A stretch of 44,610 nt of DNA from Lachnospiraceae bacterium. Lineage in GTDB: Bacteria > Bacillota > Clostridia > Lachnospirales > Lachnospiraceae. The translations under genes and the position numbers were made by a program. Of this stretch, positions 23,607 to 33,261 are shown one piece after another. Below the pieces are notes generated by a model. That model did no database searches and was not told where the DNA came from. It saw only the letters and a list, made by a program, of their open reading frames with translations. The DNA is taken from contig JAFXAZ010000096.1 of NCBI GenBank assembly GCA_017521985.1, forward strand, positions 1 to 44,610. The letters are read 5' to 3'. The first letter of the stretch is position 1; every line of letters begins with the position of its first letter.

Positions 23607-25160
23607 ATGAAAATAACAGATTTATCTTTAAAAGAAAAAATACTTCAGACAGTAGTGATCAAAGTAAATAAGGACAAATTCATATCCGACCAGGTGGGGG
23701 CTGCTTTCTTTTTTGGTGAAATCATTACAGAAGCAGACGAAATGGGGATAGAACAAGCTAAACGTACATTGGCGCAATATATTGACAATGCTAGAATTCC
23801 TATTTTGATTACTTCTGATTTTGAAAATGGGTGTGGCAGTATGTTAAAGGGACTTACACCTTTGCCATATCTTATGAGTTTGGGAGCAACGAACTCTGAA
23901 GAAATAGCATACAATTATGGTAAAGCGACAGCGTTGGAAGCTCGTAGTGTAGGTGCGAACTGGTCCTTTTCTCCTGTTTGCGATTTAAATATTAATAAAC
24001 GCAATCCATTGATTAATGTTCGTGGAATCAGTGATGATCCTGAATTGGCAATTCGATTATTAAAACAAGTAATCAGGGGTATGCAGGAAAATGGTTTGGC
24101 TGCTTGTGCTAAGCACTTTCCGGGAGATGGTTTGGATTATCGTGATCAGCATATTGTTACAACAAACAATACTTTGGATTTTGACGAATGGAAAAAATTG
24201 TCCGGTAGAGTTTTTCAGGAATTGATTGATGATGGTGTTTATTCTGTCATGGCTGGGCATATTACATTACCTTCATATCAAAAAGAAGTTTTTGAAAATG
24301 GTATGAAACTTCCAGCCACATTGTCCCACGAACTTATTACTAATTTATTGAAAAAAGATATGGGATACAATGGTGTGGTAGTAACAGATGCACTTGGCAT
24401 GGGTGGTTTTAATGGATGGTATGATTCCATGCAGCGAGCTGAAATTGAAAGTTTTAAAGCTGGTTGTGATATGATGCTTTGGCCAACCAAAGACTATGTA
24501 AAGAATATGACAGAAGCGGTAGAAAATGGATATATTTCCGTGGAGCGTTTAGACGATGCGGTAACCAGAATATTGGAAATGAAAGAAAAACTAGGACTGT
24601 TTGAAAAGGACAATCATGCGATTAAATTGTCTGCAGAAGATTTGGCTTTTGTAAAAAAGACACAACAGGATACCGCAGAAAAATCAGTGACTTTAATTCG
24701 TGATAATGGTAAGTTTTTTCCGATGTCTCCGGATAAAGTAAAAAAGATAGCAGTTGTACCTATCACGCATCACTTGCCGTCGTTTGAAGAAGCTGAGCTT
24801 TTATGTGATGAATTACGTGCAAGAGATTTTGAGGTGAATTATTTTAAAGATGGAATGAAAGAAAGTGATATCGATGAGCACGAGCTTGTCATTTATGCAG
24901 TATTTTCCAGACCATTTAGACCAATGGGCTTTTTAGATTTTCATTCTGCAGAGGCTAGAAAAGTTCGAGCATATTTAACGTATGGAACTAAGAAATCCAT
25001 GATAGTATCTTTTGGTTCTCCTTATTTTGGAAACCAGTATTTCGAAAGGGCTGTTACCTATGTAAATGCATATTCCATGGTATCACCAAGTGTGAAAGCA
25101 TTTGTAAGAGCTGCGGTGGGAGAAATTCCATTTGGCGAATTTAGTCCGGTAGAGCTGTAA
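23607..25160 (+). CDS. Glycoside hydrolase family 3 (NagZ-like N-terminal barrel plus second domain)
   Basis: 517 residues. The GH3 barrel contains KHFPGDG (169-175) followed by Asp180-Gln-His182 and the nucleophile Asp261 in VVVTDALGMGG. The KHFPG-D-x-H arrangement, where the His/Asp pair acts as acid/base, is typical of NagZ-type beta-N-acetylhexosaminidases. After about residue 370 comes a C-terminal alpha/beta domain, shorter than in GH3 beta-glucosidases. No signal peptide, so it is cytoplasmic. Ribosome site AGGGG precedes ATG 23607. Likely substrate: a beta-linked GlcNAc-type or related residue from imported oligosaccharides. Confidence 0.85.
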   Translation: MKITDLSLKEKILQTVVIKVNKDKFISDQVGAAFFFGEIITEADEMGIEQAKRTLAQYIDNARIPILITSDFENGCGSMLKGLTPLPYLMSLGATNSEEIAYNYGKATALEARSVGANWSFSPVCDLNINKRNPLINVRGISDDPELAIRLLKQVIRGMQENGLAACAKHFPGDGLDYRDQHIVTTNNTLDFDEWKKLSGRVFQELIDDGVYSVMAGHITLPSYQKEVFENGMKLPATLSHELITNLLKKDMGYNGVVVTDALGMGGFNGWYDSMQRAEIESFKAGCDMMLWPTKDYVKNMTEAVENGYISVERLDDAVTRILEMKEKLGLFEKDNHAIKLSAEDLAFVKKTQQDTAEKSVTLIRDNGKFFPMSPDKVKKIAVVPITHHLPSFEEAELLCDELRARDFEVNYFKDGMKESDIDEHELVIYAVFSRPFRPMGFLDFHSAEARKVRAYLTYGTKKSMIVSFGSPYFGNQYFERAVTYVNAYSMVSPSVKAFVRAAVGEIPFGEFSPVEL

Positions 25161-25371
25161 GTTTGGTACAAAAACAAGTGTAATAGTAGCCATAAACAGG
25201 TATGTCTGTTTGTGCTGGATGTTTTAAAGTATCACACGAAAAATTGGGCTTTAGATGAAAAATAGGCCGTTTACAGTGGCGTAATTTATCTAATAAAATG
25301 TTAATATCGCGAGGGAGAAAAGAAAAAATATTTTTCCTTGCAAAAAAATATATATTTCAGGAGGACAAATC
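25161..25371 (+). promoter_or_regulatory. Upstream region of the sugar-binding protein gene
   Basis: 211 bases without a gene. It has AT-rich stretches and a TTTACA at about 25269 followed by TAATAAAAT about 15-17 bases later, a weak promoter candidate. A short AT palindrome (GAAAAATATTTTTC type) is near 25323-25337. This is the likely place for a separate promoter giving high expression of the binding protein. Confidence 0.3.
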
Positions 25372-27000
25372 ATGAAAAAGACATTTTTGAAACGCTTGTT
25401 ATCACTTGCAGTAGCAAGCACTATGTTAGCTGGTTGCATGACTGGTTGTGGTCAAGAAGCTAACAATGACGTAACAACAGAAAGTAAGGTAGAAAGTGCT
25501 GCTACAGAATCAACTGTAGAATCAACTGTAGTACCTGAAGAACCAGTAGAATTGACTATGTGGGCAAAGTTCAGTTCTACAGAATTGAAAGATATGGGTG
25601 AGATGGAATTTTTGCAGATTATGGAAGAAAATGCAAATGTAGATATTACATATGCGCATCCATCAGCAGATGCTATTAATGAGCAGTTTAGCCTTAAAGT
25701 TGCGGGCAACAATTGGGAAGATATGGTTATGTATGATTGGAGTAAATATCCGGGTGGAACCACACAGGCTATCAATGATGGCATTATTATTGATATCGCT
25801 CCATATATGGAAGAGTATGCGCCTAACTTTGCAGCATATTTAGAAGCTAATCCAGATATCGCAAAGCAGATTATAAATGAAGAGGGTCAGATTTATGGTT
25901 TCCCTTGTATTGGTGAACCTAGTTCTGCAGTAACAGCTGGTTATTCAGTACGTAAGGATTGGCTGGATAAGCTTAACATGAATGCACCTGAAACTATTTC
26001 TGATTGGGAAGCGATGTTGACAGCATTTAAGCAGCAGATGGGTGCGACAAAACCATTTACTCTTACTCAGACCTATCTGTTCAAGACAAACTTCTTTGCA
26101 GGAGCATGGGGAATCGCAACTACATATTATTTAGATAACGGTGTTGTTAAATATGGTTATGCGGAGCCGGCAGCAAAAGACTTTGTTGCAACTATGGCTG
26201 ATTGGTATCAAAAAGGACTTATTGATAATGAATGTTTCGGTTCTTCTGATAAAATTGGTCGTGCAAATGTTCTGAGTAATGACTCTGGTGCAATTTTTGG
26301 TTTCGTTGCTTCTTGTATTGGTACCATTATGGATTCAGCAAAAGAAGCAAATCCTGAATTAGATATGGTTGCTGTTCAGTATCCTGTATTGAATGAGGGT
26401 GAAACTAATCTGTACATAAGAAGAACTGCAGAAGTTCGTACAGAAGGTACAGTTTGTATTACTTCTAAGTGTAAAGAAATTGAAGCAGCTATGAGATACT
26501 TAGATCAGTTCTACAGCGAAGAAGGTATTATCGCTAAGAACTTTGGTGTAGAAGGTTTGACATATGAAATGGTAAATGGTGAACCGGTTTATACAGATTT
26601 AATTTTAAATAATCCAGATGGTCTTAGTATTTCTGATGCATTAACAAGATATACTCAGGCGTCTTCTCCAAGCGTTGGTATTATCGATGGAAGATACTAT
26701 GAGCAGTATTATGTAATGGAACAGCAGAAGGATGCCTTTATCCTTTGGAATGAAAACTCAGCAGAGGCTGTATCTTTCTTATATCCTACTGCAGCAGTTA
26801 CAACTCCAGAAGAAGCAGAAGAGCTTACATCTATTGTGACACCATTAGAAACTTATGTATATGAAGAAGTTGCTAAATTCATCACAGGCGATAGAAGCAT
26901 GGATGATTGGGACAATTTTGTAACACAGATGAAATCTATGAATCTTTCCAGAGCAATCGAAATTAAGCAGGCTGCTTATGACAGATATGTAGGAAAGTAG
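25372..27000 (+). CDS. lplA: Sugar ABC transporter substrate-binding lipoprotein, LplA-like
   Basis: 542 residues. The lipobox LAGC puts the lipidated cysteine at residue 22 after a basic, hydrophobic signal. A Thr/Ser/Glu-rich linker follows (about 30-55) and then a two-lobe extracellular solute-binding domain of family 1 type (LTMWAKFSS, DWSKYPGGTTQAINDGIIID, IYGFPCIGEPSS). The size and the two permeases downstream match the LplABC/YtcQ oligosaccharide importers of Firmicutes. It captures oligosaccharides at the outer membrane face. The ligand is unknown, but the context suggests products of the nearby lyase. A terminator follows before the permeases. Confidence 0.9.
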   Translation: MKKTFLKRLLSLAVASTMLAGCMTGCGQEANNDVTTESKVESAATESTVESTVVPEEPVELTMWAKFSSTELKDMGEMEFLQIMEENANVDITYAHPSADAINEQFSLKVAGNNWEDMVMYDWSKYPGGTTQAINDGIIIDIAPYMEEYAPNFAAYLEANPDIAKQIINEEGQIYGFPCIGEPSSAVTAGYSVRKDWLDKLNMNAPETISDWEAMLTAFKQQMGATKPFTLTQTYLFKTNFFAGAWGIATTYYLDNGVVKYGYAEPAAKDFVATMADWYQKGLIDNECFGSSDKIGRANVLSNDSGAIFGFVASCIGTIMDSAKEANPELDMVAVQYPVLNEGETNLYIRRTAEVRTEGTVCITSKCKEIEAAMRYLDQFYSEEGIIAKNFGVEGLTYEMVNGEPVYTDLILNNPDGLSISDALTRYTQASSPSVGIIDGRYYEQYYVMEQQKDAFILWNENSAEAVSFLYPTAAVTTPEEAEELTSIVTPLETYVYEEVAKFITGDRSMDDWDNFVTQMKSMNLSRAIEIKQAAYDRYVGK

Positions 27001-27009
27001 AAGCTTTGA

Positions 27010-27043
27010 AAAGCCGGTAGCTAACTTTGGCTACCGGCTTTTT
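27010..27043 (+). terminator. Terminator/attenuator between binding protein and permeases
   Basis: AAAGCCGGTAGC (27010-27021) and GCTACCGGCTTT (27030-27041) pair perfectly with an eight-base loop, followed by a T-run. Partial termination here would give more binding protein than permease from one transcript. Confidence 0.85.
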
Positions 27044-27124
27044 ATAAAGATGATGCATCTGTTAAAATTGGTAATTAGAGATTTTCAATGAACAGATATT
27101 AGACATACTTTATAGGAGGGCTAT

Positions 27125-28096
27125 ATGAAATTATTAGAAAAAAAAGTTTCCGTTGAGTTGGGGAATAGAGATTTTCTAAAAGAAAAAAGAAAAAAGACGT
27201 TTCGAGAAATGAAACGAAACTATCAAATATATATATTGTTAATTCCAGTTATTCTATATTTTTTGGTATTTAAATATGGACCAATGTATGGAGCAGTTAT
27301 TGCATTTTTGGATTATAAGCCTGCAAAGGGAATTTTAGGAAGTGATTGGGTGGGATTCAAAAACTTTATTACGTTCTTTAAGGATCCCTACTTTTTTAGA
27401 ATTATGCGAAATACACTTATAATTAGTTTCGCAAGTATTCTTGTTACAATGCCGTGTACTATATTATTTGCTGTTTTAATCAATGAAATCGCAAATACTA
27501 AATTTAAACGATTAGTGCAGACAGTAACTTACTTGCCACATTTTATATCTTTAATAGTTATATGTGGTATGGTGACAGAATTTTGCTCTATGGATGGTAT
27601 TATTACAAGCTTTTTTGTGGCATTTGGAATGGAAAGACAGAATTTGTTACAGAATCCGGATTTTTATCGAGCAATACATATTGGATCACAATTATGGCAA
27701 GGTCTTGGTTGGGGAACCATTATTTACCTTTCTGCATTGAGTTCTATTGATCAGGAACAATATGAAGCAGCTTCCATAGATGGTGCAGGACGTTTTGCAA
27801 AGATGAGATATATTACACTTCCATGCTTGATACCGACTATTACGATTATGTTAATTATGGATTTGGGTAGAGTTATGAATGTTGGTTATCAGAAAAATAT
27901 TCTTTTAGCAAATACTTTGACACTACAGACAGCAGAAGTAATTGACTCTTATATATATCGTACAGGATTGGCAAGTTCATATCCTCGTTTTAGTTATTCT
28001 ACAGCAGTGGGATTGTTTAAGTCATTAGTCAATGTCACTTTGGTCGTTTCTGCTAATAAGTTTTCAAGAAAAGTACAAGGTTCAGGCTTGTGGTAA
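27125..28096 (+). CDS. lplB: ABC transporter permease, LplB-like
   Basis: 323 residues with six predicted membrane helices after a basic N-terminal region. The inner-membrane permease EAA loop is visible as QYEAASIDGAGRFAKMRYI, which docks with the ATPase. The start is set by AGGAGG in front of ATG 27125. It pairs with the YtcP-like permease 12 bases downstream to form the channel. The shared ATPase (usually MsmK/MsiK type) is not encoded in the window, which is normal for this class. Confidence 0.92.
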   Translation: MKLLEKKVSVELGNRDFLKEKRKKTFREMKRNYQIYILLIPVILYFLVFKYGPMYGAVIAFLDYKPAKGILGSDWVGFKNFITFFKDPYFFRIMRNTLIISFASILVTMPCTILFAVLINEIANTKFKRLVQTVTYLPHFISLIVICGMVTEFCSMDGIITSFFVAFGMERQNLLQNPDFYRAIHIGSQLWQGLGWGTIIYLSALSSIDQEQYEAASIDGAGRFAKMRYITLPCLIPTITIMLIMDLGRVMNVGYQKNILLANTLTLQTAEVIDSYIYRTGLASSYPRFSYSTAVGLFKSLVNVTLVVSANKFSRKVQGSGLW

Positions 28097-28108
28097 GGAG
28101 ATGTTAAT

Positions 28109-28972
28109 ATGATTAAAAAAAGTTGGCAGGATAAATTGTTTGATTTTTGCAACACAATATTTATGATATTAATCATGTTTATTACAGCATATCCTTTATG
28201 GCATGTTCTTATGGGATCTTTTTCTAGTCCGAGATTATTGTCAGCACATACGGGATTGTTGCTGAAGCCGTTAGGGTTTTATTGGGATTCCTATATAAGT
28301 GTTTTTACTAATCCAAATATTTTGAGTGGTTACTTGAACACACTATTTGTAGTAGTGGTTGGTACATTAAGCAGTACATTAATTACAGCAATTGGTGCAT
28401 ATTGTATGTCCAGAAAAGCTTATCCATTTAAGCGTACAATAATGTTTTTCTTTATTTTCACTATGTATTTTAGCGGTGGTATTATTCCAACTTATTTATT
28501 GACCAATAATTATTTGCATATGGGAAATAATAGAGCTGTATTGATTATTCCGGTATTGATTACTACCTATAACATGATAATTTTGCGTTCAGGATTTGAG
28601 GCTGTTCCGGATTCCTTAGAGGAGTCTGCAAGAATTGATGGTGCTAATCATATTAGAATTTTATTCCAAATTATTATTCCGTGTGCAAAAGCTCCAATGG
28701 CGGTTATCGTCTTATATTATGCGGTATCATATTGGAATGAGTGGTTTAGAGCTTCCCTTTACATTACCGATAAAAGCAAACTCCCTTTGCAGGTTATTTT
28801 AAGAGAGATTTTAAATACGGTTGCGTCAGGTGATGCGGCAGAAGCAATAGCTCTTACAGAAAGTGTACGTTATGCTAGTATTATAGTAGCAACACTTCCT
28901 GTTTTATGTGTATATCCGTTTGTACAAAAGTATTTTGTAAAAGGTACAATGATTGGTGCTGTAAAAGGTTAA
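28109..28972 (+). CDS. ytcP: ABC transporter permease, YtcP-like
   Basis: 287 residues with six membrane helices and the EAA-loop motif EESARIDGANHIRILFQI. CUT1-type permease partner of the upstream LplB-like protein. AGGAG precedes ATG 28109. Its TAA stop (28970-28972) is the last exon sequence before the group II intron, so the intron does not interrupt the reading frame. Confidence 0.92.
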   Translation: MIKKSWQDKLFDFCNTIFMILIMFITAYPLWHVLMGSFSSPRLLSAHTGLLLKPLGFYWDSYISVFTNPNILSGYLNTLFVVVVGTLSSTLITAIGAYCMSRKAYPFKRTIMFFFIFTMYFSGGIIPTYLLTNNYLHMGNNRAVLIIPVLITTYNMIILRSGFEAVPDSLEESARIDGANHIRILFQIIIPCAKAPMAVIVLYYAVSYWNEWFRASLYITDKSKLPLQVILREILNTVASGDAAEAIALTESVRYASIIVATLPVLCVYPFVQKYFVKGTMIGAVKG

Positions 28973-29459
28973 GTGCGCCCTGAAAGGGCGCACGGTCTAG
29001 AAGGTGGAAATCCCTCATGGTAAGGTCTAGCAAGCCACCATTAGCGAGTCTTGGGCGCTGTCTGGTAACAGCCAGTGTTAAGCGTAGACAGTTAGGATGC
29101 AGGGTTGCAATGCTTGTAAGCCCCGAAATTTTACAGAGTTTTAAAGGCCGACGCAGTTTAACCATGCGGAAGGCAACATCACAGTATGCGTTAACGCGAG
29201 TGTACTGTGGCTTTGACGGGGTCACAGAGCCAATCATGTATTACAATGACCGTGCAGTCAACAGGGGAGAGCCTGCGTGTTCTTGTTAATGTAACAAGTA
29301 TGACGTACAACTATAAAACGAAGGAAATCAAACGAGACGCAGGCAGTCAGACATCTGCATAGTACTGAGGAAACCGGGTAATGCCGGCGGAGGGAAGGCG
29401 GATGCATAATAACGTTCTTCCTGAGGACACATTTGCCGTACTCAGGGACGGAGAACTGA

Positions 29460-30758
29460 ATGGAAACGAAATTAGGAAGAATAGCAGATAAATCGGCTCG
29501 TGAAGCCAGACCCATATTTACATCCCTGTATCATCTGCTCAATGAGGAAGTGTTGCTGAAGTGCCACCGCGAGCTTTCAGGCAACAAAGCGGTGGGCATT
29601 GACGAGGTGACCAAGGAGGAGTACAGCCGAAATCTTGAGGAAAACATTCAGAGACTGGTAACAAAGCTTAAGCATAAAGCTTATAAGCCACAGCCAGTGA
29701 AAAGAGTGTACATACCCAAGGCAAACGGCAGTAAAAGACCCCTGGGGATAGCAGCGTATGAGGATAAGATAGTACAACTGGGATTAAAGAAGATACTGGA
29801 AGCAGTATATGAACCGAAGTTTCAGAATGAAATGTACGGTTTTCGTCCCAGACGCAACTGCCACATGGCAATAAAGAGCATGTGCGGTAGTATTATCCGA
29901 AAGCGGATTGATTATGTCGTGGACGCAGACATCAAAGGCTTCTTTGACCACATGAACCACGAATGGGTATTAAAGTTTGTCGGGTATTATATTAAAGACC
30001 CGAATATCCTGAACCTGATAAATAAATTTCTGAAGGCAGGAATACTGGATGAAGGAAGGTATGAGACAAACAGCGAAGGTTCTGTGCAGGGTGGAAACAT
30101 CAGTCCCATACTGGCAAATATTTATATGCATCATGTACTGGTACTGTGGTACAAAGCCTACTTTGAAAAGCGAGGCAGGGGAAATAGTTTTCTGGTCGTG
30201 TATGCAGATGATTTTATAGCAGGCTTCGAGTATAAAAGCGAAGCGGAAAGATATTATCGGGAGTTGCAGGAACGTTTAAGAAAATATGGACTGGAAATAG
30301 AAATGAGCAAAAGCAGGCTGTTGGAGTTTGGCAGATATGCAAGGGAAAGAAGGAAAAGAAGGGGCGAAGGGCGACCTGAAACGTTTGATTTTCTGGGCTT
30401 TACCTTTTACTGCGGAGAGACACTGGAAGGCAAATTTTGCGTAATACCGCGCACGAACAGCAAGAGGTTTCGGAAGAGCTTAAAGGAAATGAACCTGTGG
30501 CTAAAGTACAACAGGAACATACCATTAAAAGAACTAATGTCGAGATTAAACCAGAAGCTGGTGGGTCACTACCGATACTACGGAGTGAGCTACAACGTGC
30601 AGATGCTAGTAAAATATCATTATTACGTGGTAAATATGCTGTTTAAATGGCTTAACCGCAGAAGCCAGAAGAAAAGCTTCACATGGGAGCAGTTCCATAT
30701 GATGCTGACTTATTATCCAATAGCAAAACCAAAGAGATATGTAAATCTCTATGGTTAG
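29460..30758 (+). CDS. ltrA: Group II intron reverse transcriptase/maturase
   Basis: 432 residues. Reverse transcriptase blocks are complete: the GIDEVTKEEY region, KRPLGIAAYEDKIVQ, YGFRPRRNCH, GSVQGGNISPILANIYMH and the active-site YADD at residues 248-251. The maturase (X) domain follows with LVGHYRYYGVSYN. The C-terminus ends soon after, with no H-N-H endonuclease domain, so mobility would depend on replication-linked nicks or on an unrelated nick. It is encoded inside the intron and helps its splicing and retrohoming. The frame is intact and the protein looks functional. Confidence 0.95.
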   Translation: METKLGRIADKSAREARPIFTSLYHLLNEEVLLKCHRELSGNKAVGIDEVTKEEYSRNLEENIQRLVTKLKHKAYKPQPVKRVYIPKANGSKRPLGIAAYEDKIVQLGLKKILEAVYEPKFQNEMYGFRPRRNCHMAIKSMCGSIIRKRIDYVVDADIKGFFDHMNHEWVLKFVGYYIKDPNILNLINKFLKAGILDEGRYETNSEGSVQGGNISPILANIYMHHVLVLWYKAYFEKRGRGNSFLVVYADDFIAGFEYKSEAERYYRELQERLRKYGLEIEMSKSRLLEFGRYARERRKRRGEGRPETFDFLGFTFYCGETLEGKFCVIPRTNSKRFRKSLKEMNLWLKYNRNIPLKELMSRLNQKLVGHYRYYGVSYNVQMLVKYHYYVVNMLFKWLNRRSQKKSFTWEQFHMMLTYYPIAKPKRYVNLYG

Positions 30759-30780
30759 TAACTGTAAATGTTATTATGAA

Positions 30781-30813
30781 GAGCCGTATGCGGGAAAGCC
30801 GCACGTACGGTTC
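30781..30813 (+). ncRNA. Group II intron domain V
   Basis: A 33-base hairpin starting GAGCCGTA and ending TACGGTTC, with the catalytic AGC at positions 2-4, a GAAA-type loop and the two-base CG bulge on the 3' side. This is the catalytic core of the ribozyme. Confidence 0.9.
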
Positions 30814-30896
30814 TGGAAAGGATTTTACATCGTGAGGTGTAATTTTACTTAATAAATGGTGTTATTATTATGCTAAAAAAGTTGCGGGGAGAAGAT

Positions 30897-33203
30897 ATGA
30901 AAAAGAAGAAAAATACTTTAATACGCGGAGAAGTATTTGAATGGATAGTGCCATATGTGGTGATTTTAATCATACCTATTTTAACCTGTTCCGCAGTTTT
31001 TTGGCATAGTTTCATGATAACTTGGGATGAAACAAAAGATTTAAATGAGGCTGCATTACAACTTGTAAGAGACGATTTAGACAAAATGTTTGAAAAGTCT
31101 TATGCAATGGAATATAGTATTTCAAACAATTATACAGTAAGTCGTGTTCAATATTTGAATAAAAACATGCATATTGCGGATAATTATAAACTAATGGCTG
31201 CGAGAAATGCTTTGGAGCAATACAAAGTATGGGATGAATCCATATATAGTTGTACCATTTTTTTCCCAGAGCTAGAGCTATGGATGTGGGAAGATGGATA
31301 TTTAAGTATTGCAAATTTATATGACCAATACGCTCTGAATTATGGAATGACAGAAAGCGTATTTAAAGAATTAATATTTGGAATGCATAAAGAAAGAGTT
31401 TTTTTTGAAAATGTAAGCAATGGTAACATATGCTATATTGTATCTTATCCTATTAGCGGGAAACTGGTGGGATGGAATATTATTATAGAATTTGACATTG
31501 ATTATATTCAAAATGTTTTTTCGGCTATGAATAGCATGGAAGATAACGCTATCATGATAGCAAATAAGAATGGTAATATTTTGGCGGAAAATAACGATGG
31601 AAATATTGATATAAAAAGTATCAATATTTCCGGAGAAGACATGGTAGAATATGATCCAATACTTCTGAATGGAAAAAAAATGTTGATATGTTGTTTGCAA
31701 TCAAGAATGGTTGGGTTGACATATATATCGATTATTCCATATGAAATTTTTTGGCATAGAGCAATAAAGAGTTTGATCTTTTTTGCAATAGCTCTGCTTA
31801 CATGTAGTATTTTAGGTCTTAGTGTATCCTGGGTTTTTGCAAGATTGAGACAGCGGACTTATGGAATTTTAAATTACTTTATAAAGGAACATTTTGTTAT
31901 TCAAGAAGCAAGTGCAATAACAAAGCGAAAGAAAATTGCACTTGCTATTACTAATTTAATAGAAGAATACAAATATATGCAGAATCGATTGGATTCAGTA
32001 AATGAAACAAAGAAAGAACTTATTATTTCCTCGATTGTAGAAGGAAAAGTTAGAAGCGAAAATGTTGAATATGTATTACGAGAAAATTCAATAGAAGTGG
32101 ATATTGCCAATTATGTGTTGGTTCTGATTCGAAATAGTAAATATGGAAATGTATTCGAAAATTATGAAAAACAGGTAACAACTGCAGATATGGAAAAAAT
32201 GGCTGAAGCTGTATCATGTGTTGTGAGTTGTGCAGAAAAAAATGGCAGAAGCTGTGAGGTTTTTCATGTATCAGATGGCATTGTATGTATTTATAATTTT
32301 GGAGACAAACCAGTAGAAAATGAAAATTATTGCGATCATGGAAAGTATCTTGCAGATTGTAAAGAGCAGCTGGAGAGTTTGAGAGAGCATGTACTGGTAG
32401 CAATAAGTGCAATGCATAATCAAGCATTTTCATTAAATTATGCATATGCAGAAGCAATGAGTGTCATGGAATATTTAATGACAAATCCGTTAATAGATCG
32501 AGCAATGATGGAATATTCTGAAATGGTAAGTGACAGGAAAATGCAATACCTTTTTACCATGGAAGACGAGGTGGAGTTCGTTGGTTTCCTGAAGAATGGA
32601 AAAGAAGAAGAGGCAAAGCAAAAAGTTCTGGATTTGTGCGAGAAAAATATTTTAAATTCAAAAGGAAATCGAGATTTACTTAAGTGTATGATTATGAACT
32701 TGGCTTCTTGCATATTACAGGCTGAGAATGCTATTAAGAATAAGCATGAATTAACAGATTCTTACTTCTGGCTAAACAGTATCTGCAAAGATATTTCAAC
32801 AAACGAAAGTATAGAGCTATTAAATAGTAGAATTCATGATATTTGTGCTTTGATGTTAAACCAGAAGGACAGTAAAGAAGAAGAACTGATAGAAAAAATA
32901 AAGGTATATATTAAGGAAAACTATCATGATGAGAGCCTGGATAATACCGCAGTGGCAGGTTATTTTGGCATAAGTTTAGGATATCTGTCTACAGCCTTCA
33001 AGCGCAATACCGGCGAGAAATTGGTAGATTACATTCAGCAGATTCGAATAGAAGAAGCAAAAGAATTATTGCTAATTTCTCAATTAGGGATAGAGGAAAT
33101 TAGTAGTGCAGTTGGCTGCACTAGCAAAACGTTAAGGCGATTATTTAAAAAGTATGTCGGTATTTCACCGACGCAATTTAGAGAAGATAATAAAAAAATA
33201 TAG
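30897..33203 (+). CDS. Membrane sensor / AraC-type regulator (one-chain)
   Basis: 768 residues from ATG 30897, five bases after GGGGAG. The upstream ATG at 30870 has no site. A helix near residues 13-37 (VPYVVILIIPILTCSAVFW), an extracytoplasmic dCACHE-like domain of about 250 residues, and a second helix near 290-315 (SLIFFAIALLTCSILGLSV) form a transmembrane sensor. A cytoplasmic linker follows and the C-terminal 100 residues are an AraC HTH pair (AVAGYFGISLGYLSTAFKR and a second HTH, SAVGCTSKTLRRLFKKYVG). This single-chain layout is common beside LplABC transporters in Firmicutes. It probably senses an external oligosaccharide and activates the lyase and transporter genes. Confidence 0.85.
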   Translation: MKKKKNTLIRGEVFEWIVPYVVILIIPILTCSAVFWHSFMITWDETKDLNEAALQLVRDDLDKMFEKSYAMEYSISNNYTVSRVQYLNKNMHIADNYKLMAARNALEQYKVWDESIYSCTIFFPELELWMWEDGYLSIANLYDQYALNYGMTESVFKELIFGMHKERVFFENVSNGNICYIVSYPISGKLVGWNIIIEFDIDYIQNVFSAMNSMEDNAIMIANKNGNILAENNDGNIDIKSINISGEDMVEYDPILLNGKKMLICCLQSRMVGLTYISIIPYEIFWHRAIKSLIFFAIALLTCSILGLSVSWVFARLRQRTYGILNYFIKEHFVIQEASAITKRKKIALAITNLIEEYKYMQNRLDSVNETKKELIISSIVEGKVRSENVEYVLRENSIEVDIANYVLVLIRNSKYGNVFENYEKQVTTADMEKMAEAVSCVVSCAEKNGRSCEVFHVSDGIVCIYNFGDKPVENENYCDHGKYLADCKEQLESLREHVLVAISAMHNQAFSLNYAYAEAMSVMEYLMTNPLIDRAMMEYSEMVSDRKMQYLFTMEDEVEFVGFLKNGKEEEAKQKVLDLCEKNILNSKGNRDLLKCMIMNLASCILQAENAIKNKHELTDSYFWLNSICKDISTNESIELLNSRIHDICALMLNQKDSKEEELIEKIKVYIKENYHDESLDNTAVAGYFGISLGYLSTAFKRNTGEKLVDYIQQIRIEEAKELLLISQLGIEEISSAVGCTSKTLRRLFKKYVGISPTQFREDNKKI

Positions 33204-33261
33204 TCTGAAATTTCGAAAAGGTATTCATGTATGAAAATACATTAATTGGGAGGAACAAGCT

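Larger units (their letters stand above)
28973..30848 (+). mobile_element. Group II intron (complete, about 1.88 kb)
   Basis: The 5' end has GTGCG right after the permease stop codon. A possible EBS1, TTAACC at 29158-29163, is the exact complement of the last six exon bases GGTTAA, supporting the 5' boundary. The reverse transcriptase gene lies in domain IV (29460-30758). Domain V is at 30781-30813 and a domain VI stem follows (TTACATC pairing GGTGTAA with a GTGA loop). The 3' end near 30848 ends in AC but is not proven. The stretch 28973-29459 is structured intron RNA, not a gene. Confidence 0.85.

Noticed and set aside
29017-29289. 90-residue plus-strand open frame
   Set aside because: It lies inside the structured RNA of the group II intron (domains I-III). 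No ribosome site and no protein-like composition.
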